A stretch of DNA of 64,000 nt from Blepharisma japonicum (lineage: Eukaryota > Ciliophora > Heterotrichea > Heterotrichida > Blepharismidae), in contig CATKHK010000043.1 of the NCBI GenBank assembly GCA_949751835.1, positions 1 through 64,000 of the forward strand, read 5' to 3'. Made by a program: the position numbers and the translations under genes. Shown here piece after piece: positions 54,845 through 64,000 of this stretch; the first letter of the stretch is position 1, and every line of letters starts with the position of its first letter. The notes beneath the pieces were generated by a model, which saw only the letters and a list, made by a program, of their open reading frames with translations, had not been told where the DNA came from and ran no database searches.

Positions 54845-55237
54845 ATGCAAAGATCTAATAAAAATGTAGTCTCATCTAAGCAAATTGCTTATCAAAGCCA
54901 TATCTCAAAGTCTTTACCTATTCCTTTTATCACAAATCAGTTTGGCAAACATCAAAACTGGTTTGAAAAAATCCTGAATCATAAAACTTATATAAATAAT
55001 TTCAGTCCTAAAAGTGTGAGCCATAGCAGATCTAACTCAAATATAGCTTTTACTAATCGCTCTATGTCAAGATTAACAAGCTGTAGCACTCCATGATATA
55101 ACCATAATAGCTACATTCAAAGAGGAAGTTCTTCAGTTTTTAAACCTTTTCAAAGTTCTCAGATGGCTCTTCACAGAAAAGCTAAAAGCATGGGAGAAGA
55201 TATGATGCAACAATTATCAGTGTCTTTCAGAAGATAA
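54845..55237 (+). CDS. Unknown basic Ser-rich protein (130 aa)
   Basis: ATG at 54845, TGA-Trp at 55094 and TAA at 55235. Composition is basic, Ser/Asn-rich, without hydrophobic segments (SVSHSRSNSNIAF, NRSMSRLTSCSTP), as in disordered cytoskeletal or nucleic-acid-associated proteins. No family recognised. Confidence 0.6.
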
Positions 55238-55511
55238 TAATTAATATTTCTTGATTTTTTTCTATGTTTTATAATAATTGTTTATTTAAATTAGTTTAAG
55301 AATTTTAGTAGAATTTATTTTTTTCAACTCCATAATAAACTAAACGCATAATATGGGAAAGAATCATTACAAAACTCTTTATTATTTTATATTTTCTCAA
55401 TTTTTCTGATTTTTCAGATTCAATAATACTTCACAATTTATTTTTAAATAAAAACAATTTTTTGACATCACCAAAATACCATAGATTACCATATCATTTT
55501 CGAGTAATAAA

Positions 55512-56415
55512 ATGGCAGATTTAAGAGATGAACTGGGAGATATAGATGAAGAAAATTACATTTATTTAGATAAAGACGGAAAACCAATGAAACTAATAGA
55601 GTTAACTATCCATTGAAACCCGGTCCCGAAAAAGTTAATATTAATCACATGTCAAAAAAAGTAATCCTTACAAAGTGCTTCATTATCCTACCTACGTTTT
55701 CGGATTGGCGAAGCTATGGAAAGATATTCAACCTTTGCGGGTCTCACAAATCTTCAAGCAGTTAATCTTGAAATTGAAGATTCGCCGCTACCAAGAGTAA
55801 GCCTCTATTCAGATTGGCTTAGTTGGGGATTATTTAAAAGACGGAGATCAGCTTACTTGTGACATTTCATCTCTAGATATATGGCTTAACGTCCAAATTG
55901 ACTGTAAAGAAGCCAATTTGTTGATAAAATTTGATATAAAAGTCCCGCTGACGACAACTTTTGCTGGAATTCAGGTATCAATTTTAGAGATCGCGAACAA
56001 AATCTTGAGTTTGAGGAATATTCCATTGAAATATGACCAGTCTGAAATAAAAATCCACAAAAGTCGCAATGTGTGTTCAAGCTTAATTATAAATGAAACA
56101 ATGAATAAAGACCATGTGCTAGATAACGAAGAGTTGTTTGGGAATCTAAAGGTAAAAGATTCTGTTGATTACTTACATAGACATATTATATGTTCTCTAA
56201 GAAAAAACTTAGAAGTCCACATGAACTATGTCAGCCAAACCAACACGAAATCATCTATATCAGAAATAGACGAAGTTAAAGGAATTCTCCCAATAAGACT
56301 ACTTACGATCGAACAAAGAAAAGCTTCCTACATAAACGAATCTTCTTCCCCACATAATAAAGTGGAAGAAGAGTATAAACAAAGTATAGCTTGCATTAGA
56401 TGCTCTATATTTTAA
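55512..56415 (+). CDS. Unknown protein with a 15-nt and a 16-nt intron (290 aa)
   Basis: Starts MADLRDELGDIDEENYIYLD. Intron 1 is 55661-55675 (GTAATCCTTACAAAG, phase 2). Intron 2 is 55797-55812 (GTAAGCCTCTATTCAG, 16 nt, phase 0). TGA-Trp lies at about 55614. Both introns are needed for one frame ending in TAA at 56413. Parts such as YLRFRIGEAMERYSTFAG and LKDGDQLTCDISSL suggest ubiquitin-like beta-grasp modules, possibly two in tandem (second at LLIKFDIKVPLTTTFAGIQV). The C-terminus CIRCSIF ends four residues after a Cys, close to but not a CaaX box. Confidence 0.75.
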
Positions 56416-56467
56416 TATTTTTACATGTCGTATAACGATTTTGCAGTTTTGTCTTAGTCTTGTCTTT

Positions 56468-56803
56468 ATGAGTAATAATAAATTTATTATGGCAGTGCCT
56501 GCACATAAACTTCCTGCCTTATTGCAGAATCCAGTGATTTTTCAGAAATTCGCCAAAATTTCTTTTGTCTACGCGCCTAAAAGCTTCGCAAAAAACAATG
56601 TAAGGTGGTTTTACAAGAATAATGCCCCATTGCTCAAATATTACAATCCTCATATGAAATTGGAAATACAATTACAAGAAAAAGCGGAACCGGTACTTCA
56701 GGTGTTTGGGCTAAATGGACAAAAAATCGGAGAAATTCCTAATACCAAGAAAAGTGAAGAGTTTTTGGCAACTTTGACAAAAATTCATGAAGGAATAAAC
56801 TAA
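56468..56803 (+). CDS. Mitochondrial small-subunit ribosomal protein mS25-like (111 aa)
   Basis: Thioredoxin-fold L51/S25/CI-B8 domain: FAKISFVYAPKSFAKNNVRW, KNNAPLLKYYNPHMKLEIQL, PVLQVFGLNGQKI and PNTKKSEEFLATLTKI follow the mS25 pattern (NY, ARKFV-x-FN-x-P-x-I-x-YKNP, P-x-PFLR-x-Y-x-x-SGE, K-x-x-x-EI). Complex I subunit NDUFA2 and mL43 share the domain and cannot be fully excluded. The ATG at 56468 is the first in frame. Confidence 0.65.
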   Translation: MSNNKFIMAVPAHKLPALLQNPVIFQKFAKISFVYAPKSFAKNNVRWFYKNNAPLLKYYNPHMKLEIQLQEKAEPVLQVFGLNGQKIGEIPNTKKSEEFLATLTKIHEGIN

Positions 56804-56953
56804 TAGATCTTTTAGCATGGATAATTTTGGGGTTTAAGTTAAATTAAGAAGTGCAGCTATAAAGTAAATAAAATTTAATAAATCTTAAAAGCGGCACAAA
56901 TAATCACAAGAAAAGCGTTATTTAAATGTTTTTCTAATAAAATTATTATTGAC

Positions 56954-58159
56954 TTATTTTCTATACTCAGTATGCCTCCTTAATATAGTTTTCATCCTTT
57001 CATTGAGATCATTTATTTGATCTTCAATCTTTTCTGGACTTTCTTCATTATCCTCTTTTTTGCGATTAAATTCTTCTTCTAGTTTTTGCAAGCGGTGGAA
57101 TTCTTTTTCAAGCGATTCACTATGTGAAAATTACTTTTTTTCTTCTAGTGAGTTATTATTTGTTTTTAGAGAATGGATTATTTCTGCTTTAATTGCTGTT
57201 TTTCCTTTAAGTTTAGCAATATCTTCTTCCAGGTCTAAAACTTTTGACTCCAAATGGCTTACTTTTTTGCTTTCCTTTGATTTTTCTTCATTTATTTCTT
57301 TTAATTTTTCACTGAATATTCTTTACATTTCTTTCTTTTCCTTTATTATTAACTCTTCTAGCTCTGCTTGTCCTCCTTTTAACTTTGTTATATTTTTCTT
57401 AAGCTCTTTACCCTTTGATTTTGTCCTGTCAAGCTTTTCTTCTAGCTCTTCATGATACTTCTCTTTCTTTTCTTTTTCTTTTAAATTTTCTCTTAATTCT
57501 TGATTCTCATTGCTAATTTCTTCAATTTTCGCTAAATTTTTTTCAAGTTTTTCTTTATAAATTTGGATTTCCTCTATGGCATTTCCAAATAAAGAAGAAT
57601 CTGACTCTCCTTTAGACTCTTCATGATTCTCTTCAATTTTAGTTTCAAGATTTTCAGCCTGTTTTAATGCTTTTTCAGCATTTTCCATTTCCATTTCTAC
57701 TTCTTCTTTGTGAGTTTCTATATGTTCAGCTTTTATAGAAAGGCAAATTTCAGCATTTTTGTCCTTTGATTTTAGAATTTGATAGCTTGATTCCCTGATA
57801 GGAGATTCTATGTAATCAGCTAAATTTAATATAACTTTTCCAATATCAAAATGTTTTCCATTAGATTCGCCTTCAATTTTTAGTTCAGTTTCTTTCGGCC
57901 TATACATTCCAGTAGCTTTTTTCTTATATAAAGTATTAATAGGCATTATCAATTGCTCATTAATCTCAACCTTTTTCTCTTCAGGAGTCATTGTAATTAC
58001 ACGAGTCTCCACTAAAAATTCCTCTATGTAGAAATTACTTTTCTTTCACACAACCTTCAAAAAAGTTTCTTTTGGGACAGATAAAATAATATAATGGACG
58101 TGAATCTCATAACTAAAAGTCTCCCTTATAGTATTTATCCTTTGGAATACCTTAGACAT
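56954..58159 (-). CDS. NT-C2 domain / coiled-coil protein with two 15-nt introns (391 aa)
   Basis: The ATG at 58159 starts MSKVFQRINTIRETFSYEIH; the N-terminal ~145 residues form an NT-C2 domain (EIHVHYIILSVPKETFLKVVW, GMYRPKETELKIEGES, FDIGKVILNLADYIESP, KNAEICLSIKAE), as in EEIG1/EHBP1 proteins. Coiled coil continues to the end. Introns 57314-57328 (GTAAAGAATATTCAG) and 57120-57134 (GTAATTTTCACATAG), both phase 2, replace in-frame TAA codons. TGA-Trp at about 58063. NT-C2 proteins tether membranes to the cytoskeleton or to Rabs; two Rabs are also in this window. Confidence 0.8.
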
Positions 58160-58252
58160 TTATGTTTATTGATCTTATTATTTGAAAAAATTAATAAACC
58201 TATAGAAAACAGCTAATGATTTTAGTGAGATAAGATTATTATATTAATTATT

Positions 58253-60184
58253 ATGGGATGCTGCGAAGGCAGAGGGGGTAATGAAGATATAGAGGACGCT
58301 AACAAGCAGCAAGAAGCAGACAGGGCGAAACCTATGAAAAAAGTCCTTAAAGAGCTTGATATTGAAAATATTAACTCTGATGAATCAGAAAATGAAAACC
58401 CTCAAGCAAATCCCCAAATTATTGACCAAGACAAAAATACTGTTCAGAATAGCAAAGAAAGTTATAAAAATGAAGATAAACAAGAAAATCAGAGAGAGCT
58501 TGAAGCCAATGGTATAGGCAATTCTGTACAAAAAGAAAATGCAAGTGAAAATATACCAAAAGCTGAGGAAATAAACCTAATAAAGATTGAAGAAAAAATA
58601 AAATTGGAAAATGAAAATCCTGTCAAAAATGAATTCATTATAAAACTAGATGCTTCGAAAATTATTCAAAGCGATTATAGTCCTCAATTATCTCCAAAAA
58701 ATCATCTTAACCCTCTATCAAAAAGCGAATTGATTGAAATTTCTCAAAATTTAGATAAACAGTATTACAAAACCCCTGAAAACAAAAAAACAATTACACC
58801 AGAACTAATTAAAAGGCTAATAGCATCACTTAAGGATCCAGACTCAGAAATCATTGAACTTGCTTTAAAAGATTTACTTGGCCTACTAAAAATTCCAATT
58901 GGGTATAACGATGTAGAACCTTTATATGAAGACGATGCTTTATATGTAATAAATTGCCTGCTTCACGATACGGTTGAAATTCTTAGATTTTTAGCTTCCA
59001 AACTTGTCAGAGAAATGCTGAAACAAAAATCATTAGAAGCAGATTCTATTAAAAGATATCAAAAAGGAGCGATAATTGCTGCATTAGTTCAAGCAAACCC
59101 TAACTTTACTAATCCGAAGTATTTAAAAAGCAATCTTCATACTCTATTTCACTTTTTGTATGATTCCGATCATGAAATTATAGTTAGCAATCAAGAATTA
59201 TTATTTTTCAATAACATGATACACCTTCTAAATCAAACTCAATTGGTAATTTTAATTTAGAAATTCCCTAAATTATCCACTCACCCAGACTGAAATTTAT
59301 ATGATATAAAAATCACGAAATTAATTGAAGACCTCAAAAATGACGCAAAAATTGATTTAAATGAAAGAAAAAGCCTATTTTCTCCTAGACAGTCATATTC
59401 TTCATTTTCATCAGAAACTGAGTAATATTTATGCAGTACTATTTTCCCTTTGAATATTTATAAATATTCATTAGAAGACTTAATCGCAGAACTAAATACT
59501 CCACGTCGAATTAAATCTGAACTATTAAACGAAACATGGGCAGAGGCCCCTACTACTGTAGGTTCCCTTTCAGCTGCCAGAATGGCTGAACTATTTGCTG
59601 ACAAAATTTTAGATAACCCAGAAACGATTTCCCTGATAATTCAATTAAATGCTATTGAAAAATTAAGAGAAAATTTAAAAAGCAGGCTCAGAGACAAAAG
59701 AGAGTCTTCAATTATTTGTCTTTTATATATGGTTCAGCCTCAATATCCTGAATTATGTGATTTATTTATGAATGATGAAGGTTTAGCTCTAATATTTACA
59801 TTTTTGCAAGATAGTAAAGAAGGAATGAGGGCAGCTGCAGTTGACATACTTAGAGGGTACTATTTTAATCGGCCAGAAGCTATAGAAAGAATTGAAAAAT
59901 GTGGGCTTGACTTTGTTGGAGAGATTATATCAGTTTTAAATGGATTAAATAGTCCTAGTAATGTTAGTGTGATACTCTTGAATATAAGAGATATGTTTGT
60001 TAATGAAAAAGGAGTGATTGATAGGAAAGTTCTTAATTTTTGGAAATATAAAGGACTTAGTGAAGCTTTAGAGAAGATAGATATAGAAAAATTGAAATTA
60101 GATATGGAGTATCCTATGTATGGAAATCAAATAATTGATTCCATAAATACAATAAAAGAAGAACTCCTATCTGAAGATTCATAA
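58253..60184 (+). CDS. N-acylated ARM/HEAT-like repeat protein with two 15-nt introns (633 aa)
   Basis: MGCCEGRGG gives myristoylation at Gly2 and palmitoylation at Cys3/Cys4. A ~150-residue acidic, disordered region follows, then two helical-repeat blocks (IKRLIASLKDPDSEIIELALKDLLGLL; CLLHDTVEILRFLASKLV; LIFTFLQDSKEGMRAAAVDIL). Introns 59246-59260 (GTAATTTTAATTTAG, phase 0) and 59422-59436 (GTAATATTTATGCAG, phase 2) join the halves, with TGA-Trp at about 59291. Probably a membrane-attached scaffold. It converges on the next gene with 22 bp between stops. Confidence 0.8.
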
Positions 60185-60206
60185 TTTATATAATTTTTTT
60201 AAATAT

Positions 60207-61826
60207 TTAAGCTTTACGTGTCATCTTCCACTGCAGCTGTGATAGAAATTGTTTATCAGTTCCAACCCTCTTCACTGATTGCTTCCACTGGTTACTTGAC
60301 CTCCCAGCGCTCCCAAAAACCTCAGAGCTTTCCAAATTTTTCATTTTCGCTACTATTGCACTAGTTTCTTGGCTTTTAGGTTTCACCTGTTTACTGCTAC
60401 ATTTTTTCTCATTTTCCGGATTTTTAAACTCAATACCTTTTTCCGCAAGGGTCATTTCAAGGCTTTTCAGTTCTTTTTCTCTCATAGAATTTGTCCTTAC
60501 TTTAATCCTGCCAGTCCCTTTGCATTTTCCAGTAAAATTATCAATTTCAGCTCTGGCTGAAACAATGTGCACACTACTGCATATTTTTTTTAAATCTTGG
60601 TCTGTCATAGTTGACGATAATCCTTTAAGATCAAGCTCAATCAAATTAAGATCTTTTGAAAGAACAGGCGTATAATTAGAATAATCCTTGAAGTCTTGGA
60701 ATGAAGAAACCAGTTCTTTTGCTTTCAAACGCTTTGTTGGAGAACAATTTGGCATGTTGTGAATTTGTTTTTCAGGCTCAGAGTTTTCGGTTTGTATTGT
60801 GATTGGCTCTGAGGACTCGTGAGAAGCTCGCAAGTTCTTGTAAAGCTGAGTTTTAGGGTCATAGTCTTGAGTTTTGTTTAAAGGTGACACGCTTTCGTTC
60901 CACTTTTCTGTTGCTGAAATAAGCTTTTCGGCTGTTTTTTTCTTGGGTGAATAATGTGAACTTCCAAATAAATCAGAATAATTTGCGTCTTTTCTTCTTA
61001 AAGAATCATCAGGCTTTTCAATTTGCTCTTTAGGGATCTCTACCACTTTTCGGTCATCAAAAATCGCACTTGATCGCATTTCAGCTTTTCTTCTCTCAGG
61101 AGAAAACCCGATTTGTTCATTATTTTCCTTTAGAATTTTAGGGTTGTCATAACTTTTTCTGTTATTTTCAAAGTGTGAGGAGGCTAAATTTTCTTCTTTT
61201 AATTGTTTAACAGTTTTTATTGGGGAATCATTTCTTTCAGATTTTTTATCAATTTCAATCGCAAGGCCTCCATGAAATTCTTTAGCTTTTCTTTCAGCTG
61301 CTGAATCTTCTTTATATCTTGGCTCAAAAGATTCATTTGTTTCTATATGTTCGTTAATTGATTTTTTATAAAAAACAAGTGGCTCACTACCTAATAAAGA
61401 CTCTTGGTCTCTTGGCTTATGCGGGCTAATTCTAGGTGCAAGAGCACTGCTTGGGGTAAAAACGCTGCTTTTCATTGTTTGGTTAACCCTTGGTCTAGGA
61501 CTGACATCAATATCAGCAGGTTTTACTCCTGCTGGGCTCATAGTTCTTGTATCGATTTTTGCAGGTTTTGCTTCTTCTTTGCAGGTTTTAGCTTGTTCTA
61601 CACATCCATCTAAGACTTCACTTCTTTGGTTGTATTTTTGGTTCGCAAAAGTATTTCTAATAAGGCGAGAATCTGGAGATTCTCTCGAGGAATTATTTAA
61701 AAAATTTGATTCAGACTTTCTGAAATTTTGAGGAGTGCGGGTCCTTTGAGAAGGAGCAGAAAGGTCATCGTTAGTAAATATATGAGAAGAGTTGTGGGCT
61801 TGGAGTCGATTTCGAGCTTCAGACAT
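60207..61826 (-). CDS. Disordered protein with a C-terminal RRM-like domain (539 aa)
   Basis: I choose the ATG at 61826 (MSEARNRLQAHNSSHIF); the frame is open 26 codons further but without an ATG. About 380 residues are Ser/Pro/Lys-rich and likely disordered, with several SP sites. Then about residues 395-465 read LNLIELDLKGLSSTMTDQDL with a RAEIDNFTGKCKGTGRIKV core, close to an RRM beta-alpha-beta layout. The C-terminus is basic. An RNA-binding or centrosomal protein is possible; no name can be given. Confidence 0.65.
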   Translation of the reverse strand: MSEARNRLQAHNSSHIFTNDDLSAPSQRTRTPQNFRKSESNFLNNSSRESPDSRLIRNTFANQKYNQRSEVLDGCVEQAKTCKEEAKPAKIDTRTMSPAGVKPADIDVSPRPRVNQTMKSSVFTPSSALAPRISPHKPRDQESLLGSEPLVFYKKSINEHIETNESFEPRYKEDSAAERKAKEFHGGLAIEIDKKSERNDSPIKTVKQLKEENLASSHFENNRKSYDNPKILKENNEQIGFSPERRKAEMRSSAIFDDRKVVEIPKEQIEKPDDSLRRKDANYSDLFGSSHYSPKKKTAEKLISATEKWNESVSPLNKTQDYDPKTQLYKNLRASHESSEPITIQTENSEPEKQIHNMPNCSPTKRLKAKELVSSFQDFKDYSNYTPVLSKDLNLIELDLKGLSSTMTDQDLKKICSSVHIVSARAEIDNFTGKCKGTGRIKVRTNSMREKELKSLEMTLAEKGIEFKNPENEKKCSSKQVKPKSQETSAIVAKMKNLESSEVFGSAGRSSNQWKQSVKRVGTDKQFLSQLQWKMTRKA

Positions 61827-62089
61827 ATTTTCGTTAAATTTTAAAGATTCGGTTAAATGATAAATTATGCAAAGCCTAATAAAAAATATTGAAAAAATTC
61901 TCAACTGAAAAAATCAATATTTTATTAATATAAAATTTTTACCCCTTCAGTATCTATATTTTCCCAATTCGTAATTTCTTAAAAATAGCATTCAGATTTC
62001 AATGGATTTCCCAGAAACTTAACCATAGAATTAATTCTCTTTGTAAACTATAGTAATCATATATATCGATAATAATATTTAAACGAAAA

Positions 62090-62722
62090 ATGTTTTCCTA
62101 TGATGATATAGACGCTCTTCACAAAAAACCTCTTAATTTTTACCAATATAAAATAGACAACACAAATATCCAAGAAAAAATTGATATTTCTATTGACACT
62201 CCTCGATTAACTAATCCTCCGCAAAAAGAAATCATAGCCCAGCCACAGCTAAAATTCCCAGCATTCAAACCTACAGGGAAAATCAAGCGAAAAAACAATT
62301 CTCTTCCAAAAAAATCGAAAAAACCTAAATTAGCTGCTCCATTAGCTGTAAAAACAGTCCCAGCCTCTTCTTATAACTTTTTAGTATCCCAAACACAAAT
62401 TAACGCGCCATCTCGACAAAGTTCAGGAAAAAGGCTAAGCACAGAAAGCAGGCCAAGTACTTTTAAGTAATTTATATGAAGAGGCCCACTTATACAAGCA
62501 TTTGAATACTTAATTGATGATAAATCAAAAGAAAAAATTATGATAAATGTGATGGAAGTAAAAAATGTTTATGGGAGCCATTTGGTGTCGGGAAAAGTTA
62601 TAGAGAGTGAAATAGAGAAAATAAAGGTAGGATGCATAGTAAGCTTAATAATTGGGCCTGATGTGAATATTGAACCCAAACTTGTGATCACAAATCCAAT
62701 AATTAAAAGCTTGAAATATTAA
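62090..62722 (+). CDS. Possible OB-fold protein with one 15-nt intron (205 aa)
   Basis: Exon 1 is basic and Pro/Lys-rich. Intron 62467-62481 (GTAATTTATATGAAG, phase 2) removes a TAA. Exon 2 encodes a compact beta-rich domain (KIMINVMEVKNVYGSHLVSG, IKVGCIVSLIIGPDV, LVITNPIIKSLKY) like an OB fold. Its last part recalls the C-terminus of the recombination factor HROB. That link is tentative; I would not name the gene. Confidence 0.65.
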
Positions 62723-62843
62723 GGTAAAATGTATTTTTCAGTATTTAGCAAGTAAATTTCTAAAAATAGCTGAATTAATCTTTCTAATTATAATTTTATT
62801 TTTTTGTTATAATCAGCAATGATAATTGAAATATTATGATTAA

Positions 62844-64000
62844 ATGGGAAATGCTCTAATTGTATTGGATGTGACTTGGGGTCTTTTTTTTGTTACAGCA
62901 ACTGCTATTTACCTGATCCTTACAATATATATTTGTAAGAAACGAAACGTTGGTGAGTTATTTGCGAGGTCTCCTGGGATTCTTATTTTTTCAATAGCAT
63001 CAAATTACATTGATACGGTTTCTTCAATTACTCTAGGGATTTATGAGTATATAGGAGAATCTGATTATGAAATAAACTCGATTCCTGCTTATATTGTATA
63101 TAATATTTCTCATCAAGCTTTATTTGCTTCAAATATTCTACGACTCTATCGATTAAATTTACTAGAAAAAATTAGAACAGGCGCAATTGTAACTCATACT
63201 AAATACTTAAAAAGAAAAACTAGACTTACAAGTTGATGAAATATTAAAATGTCCACTCTTTATATAATCCCCGTTTCTAGTATTTTTATAGTTTTAAAAG
63301 TTCTTGAGCTTTCTTATAACATGCAAAATACATTGACACGCCGGCGAAAATCTCAGATTGAGCTTGCTTATTACATTTTCTGGTTTTTTATGGCAATAGT
63401 TGAGCAAATTTTATGTTTTATTTTTCTTTATAAAATCCGAAAGGTTCAATCCAGTTTTTATATCAAGCTTGAGCTTTGCTTGTTTTCATTAATATGGTCA
63501 ATTGGGATTATTTCTCCATTATGTAACACCTATCCTTTTCATTTGTATACTGTTCCTATCCGCAATTTGGTAATGATTCTTGTCACAATTTCTAGCCTAT
63601 TGCATCAGACTATTATAAATCAAGTGGTTCCTTTGCCTGAATTAATGGACTCAAGGCTTATTATAGAAAATGAATCTGTGCACCGGCATTTTCGAAGATT
63701 TATAAATAAGATTAAATGCGAAAAATGAATAATTTACTTGGATATACTTGTAAAAATTAGCATTTTTAAGCTAAAACCGTCGATTCAAGAAGCAAAAATA
63801 ATTTGTAAGATGCTGATTACAAACCAAATGTATTTTTCCGAAAATTTGTCAAAAGATATAATGGATGGTCTATCTGATGTAGCTGAGGTTGAAGAGTCTG
63901 TATTTGATGAAATCCAAATTTTTATTACAGATCAATTTGATACACACATTTACCCAAAATTCAGAAATTCAAGCTGTTATTCAAGCTTAGCTCGAGAAGC
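62844..64000 (+). CDS. 7TM receptor-like protein with RGS domain, cut by window end (at least 385 aa)
   Basis: The ATG at 62844 leads to seven hydrophobic helices (residues about 10-30, 45-65, 85-105, 140-155, 175-195, 210-230, 235-255), then an RGS-like domain. TGA-Trp codons at about 63234 and 63726 keep the frame open. The RGS part shows LMDSRLIIENESVHRHFRRF, EEFLVE-like WIIYLDILVK, IYPKFRNSSCYSSL. RGS domains speed GTP hydrolysis on G-alpha; the 7TM-RGS fusion is known from plants and some protists. The C-terminus lies beyond 64000. Confidence 0.75.

Overview
The window is nuclear DNA of a heterotrich ciliate, most likely Blepharisma and most likely its macronuclear genome. Two independent signs support this. 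(1) TGA is read as tryptophan throughout: the Rab gene at 11536-12144 has its WDTAG tryptophan as TGA, the oxoglutarate dehydrogenase paralogue at 21343 has TGA where its relatives have Trp, and TAA/TAG are the only stops used. (2) Thirteen spliceosomal introns can be placed exactly; twelve are 15 nt and one is 16 nt. UGA=Trp together with 15-16 nt introns is the known Blepharisma combination (Stentor has the introns but the standard code). An interstitial 18-nt stretch at 9480-9497 matches the heterotrich telomere unit CCCTAACA. The DNA is AT-rich and gene-dense, with UTRs so short that some neighbours are 14-30 bp apart.

Layout. 1-13 kb: a B-box-like zinc-binding/coiled-coil/Kelch family (three members), a histidine phosphatase, a segmental duplication whose two halves have decayed reciprocally, a BTB-like protein, a C2/coiled-coil protein and a Rab2-like GTPase. 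13.2-21.3 kb: a tandem array of a putative HExxH-metallopeptidase-like family (two intact ORFs, two broken copies, a faint fifth), interleaved with five truncated 3' tails of an oxoglutarate dehydrogenase gene, plus a 55-bp GC-rich near-perfect palindrome. 21.3-26.3 kb: two tandem full-length E1-type 2-oxo acid dehydrogenases. 26.3-37.3 kb: a secreted small protein, a ubiquitin-like/ankyrin/PH/AGC-type kinase, PP1 inhibitor-3, a DD-carboxypeptidase-like serine hydrolase, uL11 and several lineage-specific proteins. 37.3-40.6 kb: gene-poor, with two tiny MGCG (probably acylated) proteins and a small membrane protein. 40.6-64 kb: dense housekeeping and signalling genes, including NFU1, a Rab5-like GTPase, eL18, an RCC1-repeat protein, an XRCC4 homologue, a SAP/RRM/Cys-rich protein, a CtlX-type amidinohydrolase, mS25-like, an NT-C2 protein, an acylated ARM/HEAT protein, an OB-like protein and a 7TM-RGS receptor cut by the window edge.

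Genes are not in operons; the recurrent themes are vesicle traffic and membrane signalling (two Rabs, C2, NT-C2, RGS, PH-kinase), mitochondrial metabolism (two E1 paralogues, NFU1, mS25-like), translation (uL11, eL18) and DNA repair (XRCC4). All calls come from reading the sequence; no database search was possible.
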